64,000 bases of DNA from Plectrocnemia conspersa (GCA_009617715.1 VTFK01000432.1:1-64000), one strand, 5' to 3'. Shown: positions 25,521 through 38,149, numbered from the stretch's first letter. Numbers and translations are program-made. Notes: a model not told the origin generated them from the letters alone.

Positions 25521-26049
25521 GAACAGTCTGTGCGTTGAGCTGACGTAAAATAAAGCTCATTGTTTATTGTTTTTGACGAGCAGCAAGTCTGATTGACTAT
25601 TTATTAAAATCGTTGTGATGTTTTTTAAAATTATTGGTTGAGAGAGTGCAACCAAATTAGGCGGGTGATTGGCAGGTGTGAGAGTCTAGTGCTTATCTTG
25701 CGTTTACATTTTATGTTAACGGAATAGTCGTCTTAGGTAAGCGAGTTGATTTTATGTTATCGACTTTTAAAGTTGCAGAAATATCTGCTTTCGGTGCAAA
25801 CGTGGAATTTTTTGTTATTTTTTGCTATTTTGGTTTGCACCTCAAAATAGATGCAACGTCAAAATTTCTAGCGAAGGATCTCCATTTCTTCCTTGAGCTA
25901 TGTTAAAAAGGTCTTGAAGTCAGCGGTGAAAACCGACGTTCAGGTTAAGAACGGTCACTTGTCGGCCAAAAGCAAGAACGGGTATTCCAGCTTTTGTGAA
26001 TAAACCGGTGTTGATCATACTGTGCTTTTTTACCACACCAAAATTCAGT

Positions 26050-26640
26050 GGCTTTTCAAAGGTATTTTAATGGCGTCAAGAAATTATATATTACCAAAAC
26101 TGTGATTTAGTTAATGCTTTCGTATAAAAAATGCATTACTTCGAATAGCCTACTTACCATATATATTCAGTCACCTGAATGAATTGAACACATGAATACA
26201 AGGACATGGTAAGAATATAATAAAAGCTAATGAAAACTTATCTTCATGTTTTGAAAAATGGCGAGTTGAAAATATGATTTTTGCGAACTTTCCCCTCTTT
26301 AATTTAACCGTCTTAAAAAATAAATAAATCACATTTATATCTACAGTTGCAATATATTTACAATATAGATATAGATATAAGCAATGATTAGAGATTCATC
26401 TCTTGAATCGTTTAGCAAGTGCACATATTCAAATAAACTGGACTACCACTGTGTGAATTGTGATTTTCATGTCTTTTGCACAGAAATGCAAGTAATGACT
26501 CACAAAAAAAATATTATTATGAATAAGCGACAACATACTTACCCCTAAAATTGAAATATTGTTAAGTATATGAATGTTTGTGCGTATTTTTCTATAAATA
26601 AATTATCTTTCTAAATAAAAAAGTCGACTCATTTTTCAAT
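26050..26640. other. A+T-rich stretch, no gene
   Basis: Nothing coding-like was recognised between the LINE relic and the next richer patch. Confidence 0.4.
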
Positions 26641-27135
26641 GGGGTGCGAGAACGTATTTTTAGATTCAAGTGGCGCTGATCACTAGAAATAATGAGAAAC
26701 ACTGGTATAATACATACACACATTTCTGAACTAAGACAGAAATTTGGAGAACTTGTTTCAGGTCAAAACAAACTTGGCTACGCATAATAAGCCGTTTCGC
26801 AAAATTAAATGTATCCTCGCGCGATTTATGCCCTCCCAACATTTTTAAATGAATACGAATTGCGTCGCTTTCAGTAAACAACTGTAGCGGACAATCGAGG
26901 CCATACTTTGTTTACCCGATGCCTAGTATTATAATTTTACACTAGCACACCTTGGCAACGTCAAGGCGCTCTCATAATTTGGATAAATATGTTGCAGGAA
27001 ATCCCGTCGCCAGAATTAGGCCCTTCGCCGTGGGCCCTTAATTATGACAAATGCCCCCCTCCCTACCCGCTATTCTTGTTCGCTACAAGTTTTTATTGTG
27101 AAAGTTGGCCGTCCATATTAAATTACCATTTATCC
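26640..27135. other. Balanced-composition island, candidate conserved non-coding element
   Basis: The densest part, 26930-27135, holds GGGCCC (27032-27037) next to a homeodomain-type TTAATTA (27038-27044), then a C-rich run, GCCCCCCTCCC. Open frames cross it on both strands (26666-26881 minus, 26989-27243 plus) without recognisable motifs. Sharp edges against A+T-rich flanks suggest selective constraint. Confidence 0.4.
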
Positions 27136-28525
27136 GCGGATGCAAACAAAAGGACGTTTCTCAAATCCTTATGCTCGGAGGACAATATTAATTTTATTTA
27201 TTGCTCAATTCTCGAGATGTTATTATATTTATATTTTTTATAGTGAGTCGCCAAAAACTCCAATAAAACTTTTCGTATCACGTCTGTTTGTTTTCTTTCT
27301 TTATTAATATTTATACGCAGTTAAATTATTTTTAACGACGCGTGGGAGTGAAATTCGCGATGGTCGTACTTATCTTATATTTTTAGATGTATGAACTGCG
27401 TGAATTCAACAGGTATTTTTAAATCATAATTATACCTTTTGTGTTATATAAATAAACAAAGAAACATACTCACTAAGAATGAAATGTGTTTTTTATAGTT
27501 ATTTTTATATATATTATTTGATAAAAAAAGTATTTTCTCGTTTTCTTCGAGCAGGCTTATTTTTTTTTATAAAACATTAATGTTAATTATATATATAATT
27601 TTAGAAAAATACAACACACTTACAATTTTGTTATTAGCAATATAATACAGAAAATTAAGCGTTGGCGGGTTTAATTATATAACCTTTTACAAATTAAGTT
27701 AAATAAAAAAGTGATAATTTAAGAACATTTACGTAAAGATTTGCAACAATTGATGTATGGTCTTTTGCACTGCTTTGGCATTTTGTGCCTATATTTAAAT
27801 ATAAGGTTGTTTTATCGCAGTCTCCGATACACAAGATTAATGGGTTAGTGTGGTTACGGGAAATATTTGTGTAGTATTTTCTAGTATAAAATGACAATGT
27901 TCTTTGATTGATAGTTTTTGAAAGCTATGAAGGTTTTTAAGATTTATTAAAAAATGTGTATCAAATATTATTTTTATAGCTTTATTTTTTCCCTGCAATT
28001 TATAAAAAATAGTGTTACACGTGTTACTTCACAACGTACAGTCATATGTTAGGATGTTTGTCTATAATGATTTTTTCCTGATAAGCGCGCATTAAATATA
28101 AGTGTAAGGGTCGCAATGGCGGCAAGTCCTTAAGAGCGATTATTCATAATGTATTTATAAATTTAAGCTAGGAGTCCAAATGCAACCCCAGGTACTTAAC
28201 GCTAGATTTCCATTATACATTACTGCCCTATTTACTTTGGAGAACCGGTGGCAAAGTTTGTCTATGTTTCGTAAATTTAATTTGTTATATTGATCCAACT
28301 TAATTGAACAATGTTCAATGGCGATGGTGATCGTTGGTTCTGGCAAGTATTAAACTACAGCTGGTCATAGTAAAGGGTATGAATTGGAATATCAATAAGT
28401 ATGTATGATAAATATGTCAGTAATACTCTCTAATCTTATGTCTCTTAAATATAGAAGCAAAATTATGTATTCTTCAAATATAATTTATACAAAAGTATTA
28501 TAGATGTAAAGTTGTCACGATACCC
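27136..28525. other. A+T-rich stretch, no gene
   Basis: Only small motif-free frames (27694-27897, 28155-28346 minus). A short richer patch occurs at 27340-27420. Confidence 0.45.
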
Positions 28526-28527
28526 CA

Positions 28528-28592
28528 TCTATTTAAATAAGCTTTCTAAATATATTTAAATAAGCTTTCTATTTAAATAAGCTTTCTAAATA
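28528..28592. repeat. Short tandem repeat of an ATTTAAATAAGCTTTCTA unit
   Basis: Three near-identical units occur at about 28530, 28554 and 28570. Each has ATTTAAATAAGCTTTCT; two are followed by AAATATA. Simple local duplication in A+T-rich DNA. Confidence 0.8.
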
Positions 28593-30436
28593 TAATATAA
28601 TGAGAAGCGATTGTTTGTGTCATTTTTCAAGTAAAACCCAAATATTTTGCTTTTACATATTTTATTATTTTAAATCTTGGATCAAAAATGATAAGATTAT
28701 GAATATTTCTTATAAAATAAATCCTTTCATCATCAAGGATTATAATTTTTTTAATTTCTTCCACAACCTCTTCTGAGATAACCTTTGATGTTCTTTAATG
28801 TTGTAATTAGCGATGTGATAAGGTAAACGAATGCATCAGTCGCAGATACGTTTTACGTTGCATAATCAAAATATTTTTTATTTTTACTTGACTTAGTAAC
28901 GCTAACTAACTAATTCAGCGGTTTTAAGTTAGGGGATACGCAAGCTCAAAGTAGGGCGCGGAAAATTAAACCTTTAATCCTTTATTATAAATTCATTCCT
29001 AATATTCTCAAAGGAAATGATACTTTTTGATTTGTTACAACAGAAATTCACTAATATTTAAGATACTGATGCTGATACAAGAAAGTGAAAGTAACACATG
29101 AAAGTGAAAGTAACACATTAATGCTTACAATTAGGGATTTTTTTTAACAAAAATTTATGCTTACCATCAGGGCTTTTTTTTGCGTTCTCTTATTGGTCAA
29201 AATTCGGTTAAAATGTTCATCATTCGATTCTCACTCATTGAAAGTCGTAATACTATAAAAAAATCGTAAACCTAATTGCAGCTTTTTACCTTTTCATATT
29301 TTGCATCCATACTTTACATAGCTTCTTATAATACCAATATTTCCATATTTTCTGTCGTCGTTTTTGTTATTGTTTTTGTAATTTTTTAGTGGGGCGATTG
29401 AGAACTAACCGAAATTTTCTTTCATTTTAAACTTTAGATTAACTTGAATGTAAAGAAAATAAAAATAATGACGTCATATTTAAGTAAAAATATAGAAATA
29501 AAATGTTACGCAGATTGTCAATCACTTTTTAAAAATAAGAATACCGTAAAAAAGGTTCCGGAATGCCATTCCACCGAGTAACATGACAAAAAAGCCCTTG
29601 TTCATTTTTATTTTCCTAAAAAGATTTTATATGACTGTGAATTTAAAATAATCGTAAAAACTTCAATAAGTAAGATATTGATTTAAGACGTCACATATAT
29701 TTATTGAATTTTACAAGTCGTTATTTTGCGCCGCTTAACAAGCACTGGCGAGAGTCAAATTTCACAGTTTCGCAGTAAAACTTTTTCGTTGACTTTACAT
29801 ATAAGTTATTTAAGATTTAATCCTCGTAAATTCTGCCGTTAATAGGATTCCTTCACAGAGATTACCTTCGCGAAAATACAACATAACAATTTCCGGATTT
29901 TGCATGTTAATTATCAAATTATTATTTGTACATACAAGAATATATTTGTATGGTTTTTCGAAAAATCACTAAACATATATATTATATATAGATTATTTAA
30001 AACTAATTAATTATTAATAAATAAACATATTAACTTAAAAGCAATTATTTTTTAATTAAAAAGCGAATGATGATGAAATATATCATTTTTTTTCGAAAGA
30101 TGCCTCTCTATTTGAAAAAATATGGAAGCAGCAGTAATTTTATCAAAGATATTTGTATTCTTAAGCTTTTAAAAAAACCGCTAATAATATCTTGACATTG
30201 TGTAAAAATTAATTTCTAAATTTAATAATGCAAAAATAATATTTTTTAATTTTAAGCTTTAATACAATTCACGTACATCCAAAATAGAACGTTAAAATAT
30301 GCTCAGGCAATGCGAAATATGGTTGGCTAAGTATAAAAAAATCGTTGCTCACCTTTGCGAATCTTATACAATCTCATAATATTTTCGACTCATTTGTCTA
30401 CCTGGAATTCTTTTACTTAATATTCCAAATGTTCGG
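28593..30436. other. A+T-rich stretch, no gene
   Basis: The only structured item is a 19-bp tandem duplication at 29083-29120. No coding-like frames. Confidence 0.45.
29083..29120. repeat. 19-bp tandem duplication
   Basis: GAAAGTGAAAGTAACACAT occurs twice in direct succession, with a recent-looking exact match. It also contains two internal GAAAGT words. Confidence 0.8.
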
Positions 30437-30566
30437 TGACAATTTATTGCTCTCGGGGCAATTGCTCTCAGAACAGTAGCTCTCACGGACACTTTCTCTC
30501 TGGACAATTGCTTTCATGGACAATTGCACTCGGGGACTATTGCTCTCACGGACAATTGCTCTCGTG
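30437..30566 (+). repeat. Minisatellite of about 16-bp GGACAATTGCTCTCAC units
   Basis: Eight units are anchored on GCTCTC-like words at 30449, 30464, 30479, 30495, 30510, 30526, 30542 and 30559. Spacings are 15-17 bp. The general form is GGACAATTGCTCTCAC with point changes. It makes a spurious Ser/His/Gly-rich open frame (30436-30699) that I do not call as a gene. The unit phase and GACAA-A/T-TTG core resemble the minus strand of the 20300-20385 array. Confidence 0.8.
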
Positions 30567-31379
30567 TTTTTTTAATTTGCTGCTGTGTTTGTGTTTTTTT
30601 TATTTGCTACATGTTTTTTCTAAATGTCAATTATTTTCTGGTATTTTTTATGAATGTGCAGTATTAAAAATATTCTTTAGCATTAAAAATCCCAGCTAAA
30701 TTGATGATCACATTATACTATGTACCTTTTTACAACCAAGCATACTTTTTTAATTATTCACCTTGATATTCATACATAAGATAAGAAAAATCTAATTTTT
30801 TAACCATGTTTAAATAAAATCAGGGTTCATGCGAGATCAAAACCTACGACATTCAATTCATAACCCAGACCCCCGTACATCATTCATTATTTAGTACGGT
30901 TGATGCTTATTATTGTTGAAAGTAAGTCTTTCTTTTAAAATGTGTTAATTGTGCAATTAACAAAAATATTAATACTTATTAAACAGCATTCTAAATATTA
31001 TATAAAATTAAGACATTCGTTGAAAATTTTATTAAAAAAAATCAATTTGAAAAAATATACCTTTTTTAGAATCGATCATTAAATATTTTTTTAGAAAAAA
31101 ACTTAGAGGTAAACCTCAGATATCTTGCAGTGGACAGAATTAAAACATATTTTATACCGAACAAATCGAGAACCAAAGCTTAGAAAAAAAATATTTAAAA
31201 AAAATATATTTTATCGTCATTTGTAGGTTCTTTATGAAGCCACAAATACAATAGATTATTTTTAGTGACCCATTGCACTGCGGTTGGCATAACAGGGACA
31301 CAAAAAAAATCAAAAATTTATCACACAAGAGCGCAAAAGCCCAAAGAGTCATAAGCTGTCATAAAAGGAGTGAAAACAC
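30567..31379. other. A+T-rich stretch, no gene
   Basis: Nothing recognised. The 66-codon minus-strand frame at 31152-31352 has no motif. Confidence 0.45.
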
Positions 31380-31750
31380 GCTCGAGTCACGTCCGCCCGT
31401 GAAAAATGTAACATCTCAAAGGGAGCATTGAATCACTTTAACGTTTCTGTTCAACATTAGGCCATTCGTGAACTTGGCCAAGTGGGACGTGGAAAATCAC
31501 TTACGGAGGTTTAAATTATTCCAGCCGTGGCTTTGTATATTAGGGGAGCACCTTCTACTACGTCTTCGGCGGCCATATCTCTTTTGGCCGCTTTCAATGC
31601 TGGAACGCTTTATGGCTGGCCTTTGCTTGGGAATGCGCCAACTAGTCTATATCAGATGATACCCGAGCGCTGCGGAAATATCGCATATTCGCACACAGAT
31701 TGCGATTGTGCACCGAAGGACTTTTATATCATCGTAATCTGTAAATAGAC
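31380..31750. other. Balanced-composition island, candidate conserved non-coding element
   Basis: Sharp-edged island with words such as CGCTCGAGTCACGTCCGCCC, CAAGTGGGACGTGG and GGCGGCCATATCTC. Two overlapping plus-strand frames (31468-31659, 31527-31748) are present in different phases, so neither is persuasive as an exon. Confidence 0.35.
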
Positions 31751-34429
31751 AACGTCCATCCAAATGCATGTTTCGGATGTAATTTTTATTGTCTTGTGTA
31801 TTTGTTATGCATACGCAAACAATCAAGTCACATACGAAGGATATTTAAAAAGTAAAGATACAAGGAAGAAAATATGTCACAGCAATGTTGTTCTGTGAAT
31901 GTGTGTTTCTGTTATTCACTACTTTCATACGTATAAAAAAAATGCAGTAATGCTGCAGTGCAGTGATTCGTAAATTATAGTAGATGAACTAATAGTAGTA
32001 CATGAAGTTATTTTTAGTGGTATACAAAATAATTTTTAAATAAATGTACTAAAAAGGGTTACATGACTTATATTTCTGTCAGAATAAAATTTTAAACTTT
32101 CCTATTTTTTTTTACTTATAAACTTTGGTCATCAAATTTATCGTGTTAAACCAATATTTTTGGAAAACTGAACGAACTATTTTTTATCTAAATGAAAGAC
32201 GAAAATAGTCCTTATACTTTTTTCTTACAAGATGTTGATACCACCACAACACAATGGAAATTTAAAACAATAATATAGCCAATTATATAAAAAACATTAT
32301 TTAACATTCATTGGGGAATCTATCTCGATAAACCTGTTTGTAGTTAAACAAATCAGGCAAAAAAAAACCTGTCTGGTAAATATTAATTATTGTAATTTTT
32401 TTTATAAAAGAAAGAGTCAATTCAATTTAATAAAAAGGGCACATAGATTTAAGGTCAAAGCGTCCATTAAAAAAATCGTATTTGCGATCCTCTAAAATTT
32501 ATAGATACTGCTTATTAATTATATATAAATTGTTGGCAAATTAACGGAAGTTAATAACTACATTATGTAGTGCTACCTAAAATAAAACAATTTGGAAAAA
32601 ATTGTTTATATAATATTAAACCAGAAAGTGTGACGTCATGTTCTTAATAATCCAGACTTATTTTTTTCTCCCAATTTGAATAAAGCTTTGTGAAGTAAGA
32701 TCTTAAAGATAATACTATGCTAAAATATTTTCTTTATTTTAAAACTTAAAACCGTTAATTAAGGTATTGTAAATGTGTTAGTGATAATGAAAAATATAAT
32801 GAAAAACATTAGACTGTTGTCTTTATCTCCCTTCCAACTACGCTACCCAAAAAAATATACATCTCTTTTCGTAGTGTTTTTGAATATTATAATACCAAAA
32901 ATTTTTGCTAAAAAAATTATTATCATTATTATAGTGCTATTAATTACGATTTATAAAAAAACCTGTTTCTTAAAAAATTGCTGTTAAATAAATAAAAAGT
33001 GGGAATGGAAATGCCCGTTGTCTTTTTTAAAAGATTATTTCAAACATATTTTATCAATAGTATTATTGTTGTACAATACAATTCTCAATTTTTTATGTAT
33101 GTTTTAAAATACAATTTATGTATTTTTATTTATTTTATAATAAAAAGGTCTATTTCTGTTTTAAAAGTATTAGGCGCATACATAAAAAGGCAACACATGT
33201 TTATGTGCGCCCAAGAAAAAGCTACTTAATTTTTTATACTGTCCAAAGTTTCTCTCGTTGTTTATTTCATAAAACCTCAGTATAATTATAATGGAAACAT
33301 TGCAAAGTATATGTGTACGAACTCTACTTTTAAAAGCGTTTCAAACGCTTTAAAAGTTTACATTCAAGAATAAAAAGATTGAACAGGATGAATAAAATAC
33401 GAGTACAAAGGGTACATTTAATTTAATGGTTTTAAGTTGTTGATTATTTTTATTTATAAGCAATTATGTAATGTAAGTTTACTTATACTTTATATCGGCT
33501 ACTCTTAATTGTCTTATAATATTTATTATAAATTTAAATATAAAACTATATTTACACAGGGTTTCATTTATCATTTTCATGTAAATTGGCATCATATTGA
33601 TTCACAAATCAACTAAGAAAACCCAGATGATTTTATATATTATATACATACATATGTAAGTCAGTTTAATGATTAATCAATGCGACGACATAACTTTGTT
33701 TTGTATATCTTTTCATTCGTTATGTCAACGAGAACATGTACTAAAATACCATATTAATTTTGTTAAAAATATGAGAGCTTTGATGTTCAATAAAAGTTGT
33801 CATAATATTACGAATTTTATAAGAAAAAGTGTATCAAGTTTATTTTGGTACAAAACTTGTGATAAAGGCAAAATATATCTTTACAATATGTTTGTTATAC
33901 TTGTGCTAAGCAATTAAAAAGTTATATTTGTTACTATAATGTTATGGCGCAAGCGAATACATATGAACAAAAATATTATTTTAGCTTTGTTATGCCAACA
34001 TTTTATATATATACAACAAAAACATATATTTAGTTCTGAATTATTTTTAGAAACACCTCTGATATTATTGGACATATTTCATTGGATTATAAAGTTTAAT
34101 TATTTTTTATTAATTAATCGAACATATTTTTTTATATAAATTAAGTTTTATTTACCAATACCATGATTTTTTTGCGATATAGATTAAATTATAATACCAG
34201 CTTTAAAGTTTAATTTCATCGGTTTGTGTAAACATTAAAATCATTTTAAACGTAAATAAGATATTACTGCATAAGAAAATAGCAAAAACAGTTTGTTGAA
34301 AGGCGTAAGGATTATATCGTTTTCAATTTCAAGTTGCTCGTATTGTTATCCTACGGATTGAAAAGCATATTTCAGCAGATATTAATAAATTCCCAAAGGA
34401 TCTTTTCATTAGCCGCAAATAAATAATAA
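31751..34429. other. Long A+T-rich stretch without a recognisable gene
   Basis: The frames at 32775-32987, 32999-33229, 33669-33917 and 33939-34139 are all Ile/Phe/Lys-rich translations of A+T-rich sequence with no motif. One long palindrome is annotated separately. Confidence 0.45.
33324..33357. other. Long near-perfect palindrome
   Basis: ACTTTTAAAAGCGTTT, then a single C, then AAACGCTTTAAAAGT. The arms of 15-16 bp match except for one extra A. It can form a hairpin with almost no loop. No element ends or gene are nearby. Confidence 0.75.
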
Positions 34430-34740
34430 GCAGCGTTGAACGGCTATATTGCATTTTGCGGGGGGTATAAGCGAATGCTTTTTAAGCGCTGCGAGAATTT
34501 TCTTTCAAATGTAGCTTTTCATGGGACGCCTTCTTGTATAATATCCCTTGCATCTTGCAAAGCACAAACACTGATTTATGGTTTTCCACCGAAGGGACCT
34601 CTGCTCTGGGCCGCTCTTGTGTACATTAGCCTTTACATTGCGGGGAATTTCTTAAAAGCAACATCCAAGTACACATTCATCTATGTATTATATATCGACA
34701 CGTTCCAACCGCCGAATAACAAGCCATTGATTTATTGAAC
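34430..34740. other. Balanced-composition island with a consensus Exd/Hox motif
   Basis: TGATTTATGG at 34572-34581 matches the composite Extradenticle/Hox consensus TGATNNATGG. It is followed by TTTTCCACC. The island also contains GCGGGGGGTATAAGCG near its left edge. A 100-codon plus-strand frame (34436-34738) crosses the island but has no family motif and no splice context. I favour a regulatory reading over a coding one. Confidence 0.4.
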
Positions 34741-35236
34741 GATCTTCTTTTTTTTCCACTTCATTCTTTCATATAAATTTTAAAAAGAAGTTAACTTTAA
34801 ACTCTAGTCCTCAGAGCGCAAAGTGTTTATACATATTATAGTAAATACTACAAGTAGCAACTGTGAAACGTTAAAATTTTCATTTCATAAACGGTTTTTA
34901 TGAAAATGCTTCATACTACATCGTCGAATATATCACCCAGAGACAAAATAGCGTTATGGTTTCGCGTAACATGCATATGTACGTTAAAATATATCGTTGA
35001 CGGAGTCTGAATTTACTGAATGTTGTTGTGGCAATAAAAATATTTTATTACTCTGCCTTTATATGCATTCTTTAATATAAGTTATGCTGTTTCTATTATT
35101 GGGTTTTGTGACAGATCTGAATAATTTTAAAAGAGATGCGTTGTAGTGTTTGAAATTAAAAAATCTATAATTTCTTGAAACTATGATTTCAATTTTTTTT
35201 TAAATTATTGCAATAGTAAATTTTCTTTAACCTCTT
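34741..35236. other. A+T-rich stretch, no gene
   Basis: Background up to the left end of the long-TIR element. Confidence 0.45.
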
Positions 35237-36107
35237 TAGAGTACGCTCGGGATAAGGATGCCGGTTTGTTATTGTGTGCGTGTACATGTATATGAGAGGG
35301 AGAAGCGATGTAGCGTGTACTTCGTTGTCTCGCTTTCTCTTTTAAGGACAGTCGCTGATTCGTCAACGCTGGTATTCGTCAGTAAAGTGCAGTGTGCCAC
35401 AGAAGTTCGATCTTCTCTAGTGATTTATTTTAAATAATTTTGTTTTGATATTGGTTTAACCTAGATATGCACACTGTCCCATGGGTAGGTCACTAAGCTC
35501 GTGCCACTGTTTTTTATTTATAAATGAAATTTTAAGAGAACAAAATTTCTTGGGCATATCTGGGTTAATTGATATCAAGGCTTCAAATATACACTGTAAG
35601 TTATTCGTCCTCTTACCCGTGGATTAAAATATTTTAATTATTTTTTCCAATAATCCGTACGTTGTTGGTTTTTTTACACTATTCTCTGTAGGGCTTAAAA
35701 AAGTTATTATTCTTATCGTTGCGCCAATGATAATTTTTTAATTTATTTAATGAATTCTAATGATTTAATAGAGTCGTCGAGCCATTAAACAATCTGCGAA
35801 TAATTTCTTTCTCCATTTGATATCTTTTTGTTTTGAAGAATAGCTAAAGACTTCATTATTTTTTTGACTAGTGAAAGATTTTGAATTTTGCAAATATTTA
35901 ATTAATGACATCAATGTCTGATTTCTTCAATTATATAATATATTTTTAATTGTCCGTTGAAATTTCCAACTTAGCTCAGATGTATGCTAAATAAACATAT
36001 ATTTTCTTTTAAAATAAAAAAAATAAATATTGTGATCGAAATTGTTTTGAACCACACAGTTCACGCACACAATAACAAACCGGAATCCTTATCCCGAGCG
36101 TACTCTA
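35237..36107. mobile_element. DNA-transposon-like element with 46-bp terminal inverted repeats
   Basis: The left end (35237-35282) begins TAGAGTACGCTCGGGATAAG. The right end (36062-36107) is its reverse complement over 46 bp with a single mismatch: G versus T after GATAAGGAT. The element is 871 bp. The left interior (35280-35520) is less A+T-rich and contains AGAGGGAGAAGCG and a CTCGCTTTCTCTTTT tract. No transposase motif is seen; a short frame from an ATG near 35480 (MGRSLSSCHCF) is unrecognised. The near-identical TIRs argue for recent activity or insertion by a non-autonomous (MITE-like) element. The flanks (AACCTCTT left, CCACACGT right) show no obvious target duplication, so the superfamily stays open. 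Confidence 0.8.
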
Positions 36108-36435
36108 CCACACGTCACTAGCTATGTTATACATATTTTCACAACTACTAACGTGTGGGAATAATATTATACTAGAATAAGTGATTAGTTTACTGTTTAA
36201 TGTATAGATTTCAAATTTAATAAAAAAAAACAAGGTCCATTTAAACGGACCCTGATGTAAAATATTTTTTTAATAATGATACTCTTATAGATATTAATAT
36301 TTGCAGAGATTCTTAGAAATATTTTTTTAAATTACTTTTAAAATTAACATTACAGTACAAACACTGCTGCTGACCAATGTTGCGAAATTAAAATTTTTGA
36401 TAATAATATTTAATTTTTCAATATAAAGTTAAAAA
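36108..36435. other. A+T-rich stretch, no gene
   Basis: Nothing recognised between the TIR element and the next repeat. Confidence 0.4.
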
Positions 36436-36765
36436 AAATATTTTTTTTCTAAATTAATATACCATAACTTAATAACATAATATTTAAACAAAATTTTTAA
36501 TTAGGTTTTAATTTTTGACTTAGAATATGTTTAATAGCGTGTAAAATAATTAATTCAAAATTATTATTATTAAGTAAAGTAACACGTTAAAAGTATATAA
36601 TAAATAAAATATTCCTAATATATCCCCTAAAAATTAATCCAGCAGTTTTTATTTAAAAAAATGTTTTTTTAACAGCTTTCACTACTTATCTAAAATATTT
36701 AATGCATGCTTATAATTTAAATATTGTTCCACTATCTAAAAACAGTCAAAAATCACATAAAAAAA
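36436..36765 (+). repeat. Dispersed repeat, partner of 43010-43335
   Basis: Shares, in the same order with 43010-43335, the blocks TTTTAATTTTTGAC, AAAGTAACAC and then a stretch around ACTTATCTAAAATATTTAAT and GCATGCTTAT. In the partner this last part lies inside a 66-codon open frame (43162-43362). Here the frame is broken. Family unknown. Confidence 0.55.
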
Positions 36766-38149
36766 TATAAAAAAATTAGATAAAATTCTGTAAAATATTG
36801 TTCTTCAAAAATTTTTAAAAAAAACATCTTGTCGCTTATAAAATATTCTTACGGTATTAAACTTGAAAATAATTTTATTTTAGCGAAGTGCATTCAACGA
36901 TTAAGCAAATAACAGGCAAAATAAACACATTTTTGGTAATATATCATAAAAAATTACGGAATTAATTTCATATTTTAACTAGAAAGTAGTTAAAAACCAG
37001 CACTTCAACCTAATTAAAATTTATGTATTTTTATTCTTGTAATAAACATTTATTTGACAAATATAAATTGTTACATATTTTTTATATGTATATTAGTGTT
37101 CAAAATCTTGATGGTGTTTCTTTTAAGAGCTTTATGCACTGTAGCCAGAGTTATTTTAGAAAACTTATACAATAAAAATTGTAGCTAAGCTGTAAAAAAT
37201 AAACGTATTTTAAATCAATACAGGTAAAAATATTTTATTTTTTCTTATGACCGCTTTTAAACGATTTTTATTTAGATTAAATAATATTATGGACATTCTA
37301 TATTTTAAATTAATTGAAACTTATACAAAAAATATGAAATTAAAAATGATATTGAAACAATATACAGTAAAGGTATTCGTAGAAAATAATGATAGCATGC
37401 TAGCAAAAATATAATCAGATCAAAAGGATTCAACACAATTACTAAAGATCATAATAAAAAGTATATGTATTTTTTTATTCGTTTATTAAAAATTCAAGAT
37501 TTAATTAAATTTACTACTATTATTTATTTAAATAATTAATAAAATTTGAGTATTAGGAAAATCAGTACATAATAAATTAATGAAAATCTAACAAAGAAGT
37601 GTGAATTCAGTAGCATAAGTATTTGTAATGGCTAATATTTTATTTATATGTATTAGATAATCAGTAATATTAATAGGTAATTATATATCTGCACGCGAGC
37701 AAAATATTTTTATATCTTTTCTAACTCTGTTCGAAATTTAATATTAGAATTGCTTTTCACGAAACTCTGGCCCTAACAGAAATACCAGGGCTGCAAAAAA
37801 AATATTTTTATTTTACTTGCCAACGTTTATTTTAATTTCAAATATAAATATATTTTATATTATATTCTTTCGCGTTTATTTTCATTCACAATATATATGT
37901 ATAAATATATACATATATAAATTATAAAACTTCAGATTTCTTGTTTATTTTTATTGCCGTGTTTCAATAAAGTTTCAGAAACTTTTATTATTCTTGGATA
38001 GAATTATTATAACGAACAAACGTAGAAGTTACTCAAACAAATACAAATCTCATTAAAATAATAACGGTAGGTTAATTTAATATACATTGAATTAATTGAG
38101 CGAACTGGCTTTTTTTTTGTATAAACGGATTTGGTTAATTGTGTGTATG
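36766..38149. other. A+T-rich stretch, no gene
   Basis: Very A+T-rich background, with no coding-like frame. Confidence 0.45.

Larger units (their letters stand above)
23540..26000 (-). mobile_element. Old Jockey-like non-LTR retrotransposon (ORF1 plus partial ORF2)
   Basis: Three consecutive minus-strand blocks fit a Jockey-group LINE in the correct order. First is a Gag-like ORF1 with zinc knuckles (about 25520-24880). Then comes an APE-type endonuclease (24860-24190), then the N-terminal half of a reverse transcriptase (about 23880-23540). The RT breaks off just after the segment equivalent to the AFD block of the palm, so the catalytic FADD and the 3' end are missing. Multiple stops and frameshifts throughout mark it as long dead. 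The 5' limit is uncertain and sequence up to about 26050 may belong to it. Confidence 0.75.

Noticed and set aside
30436..30699. 87-codon frame rich in Ser, His, Gly and Gln
   Set aside because: First half is a translation of the 16-bp minisatellite; second half is A+T-rich background.
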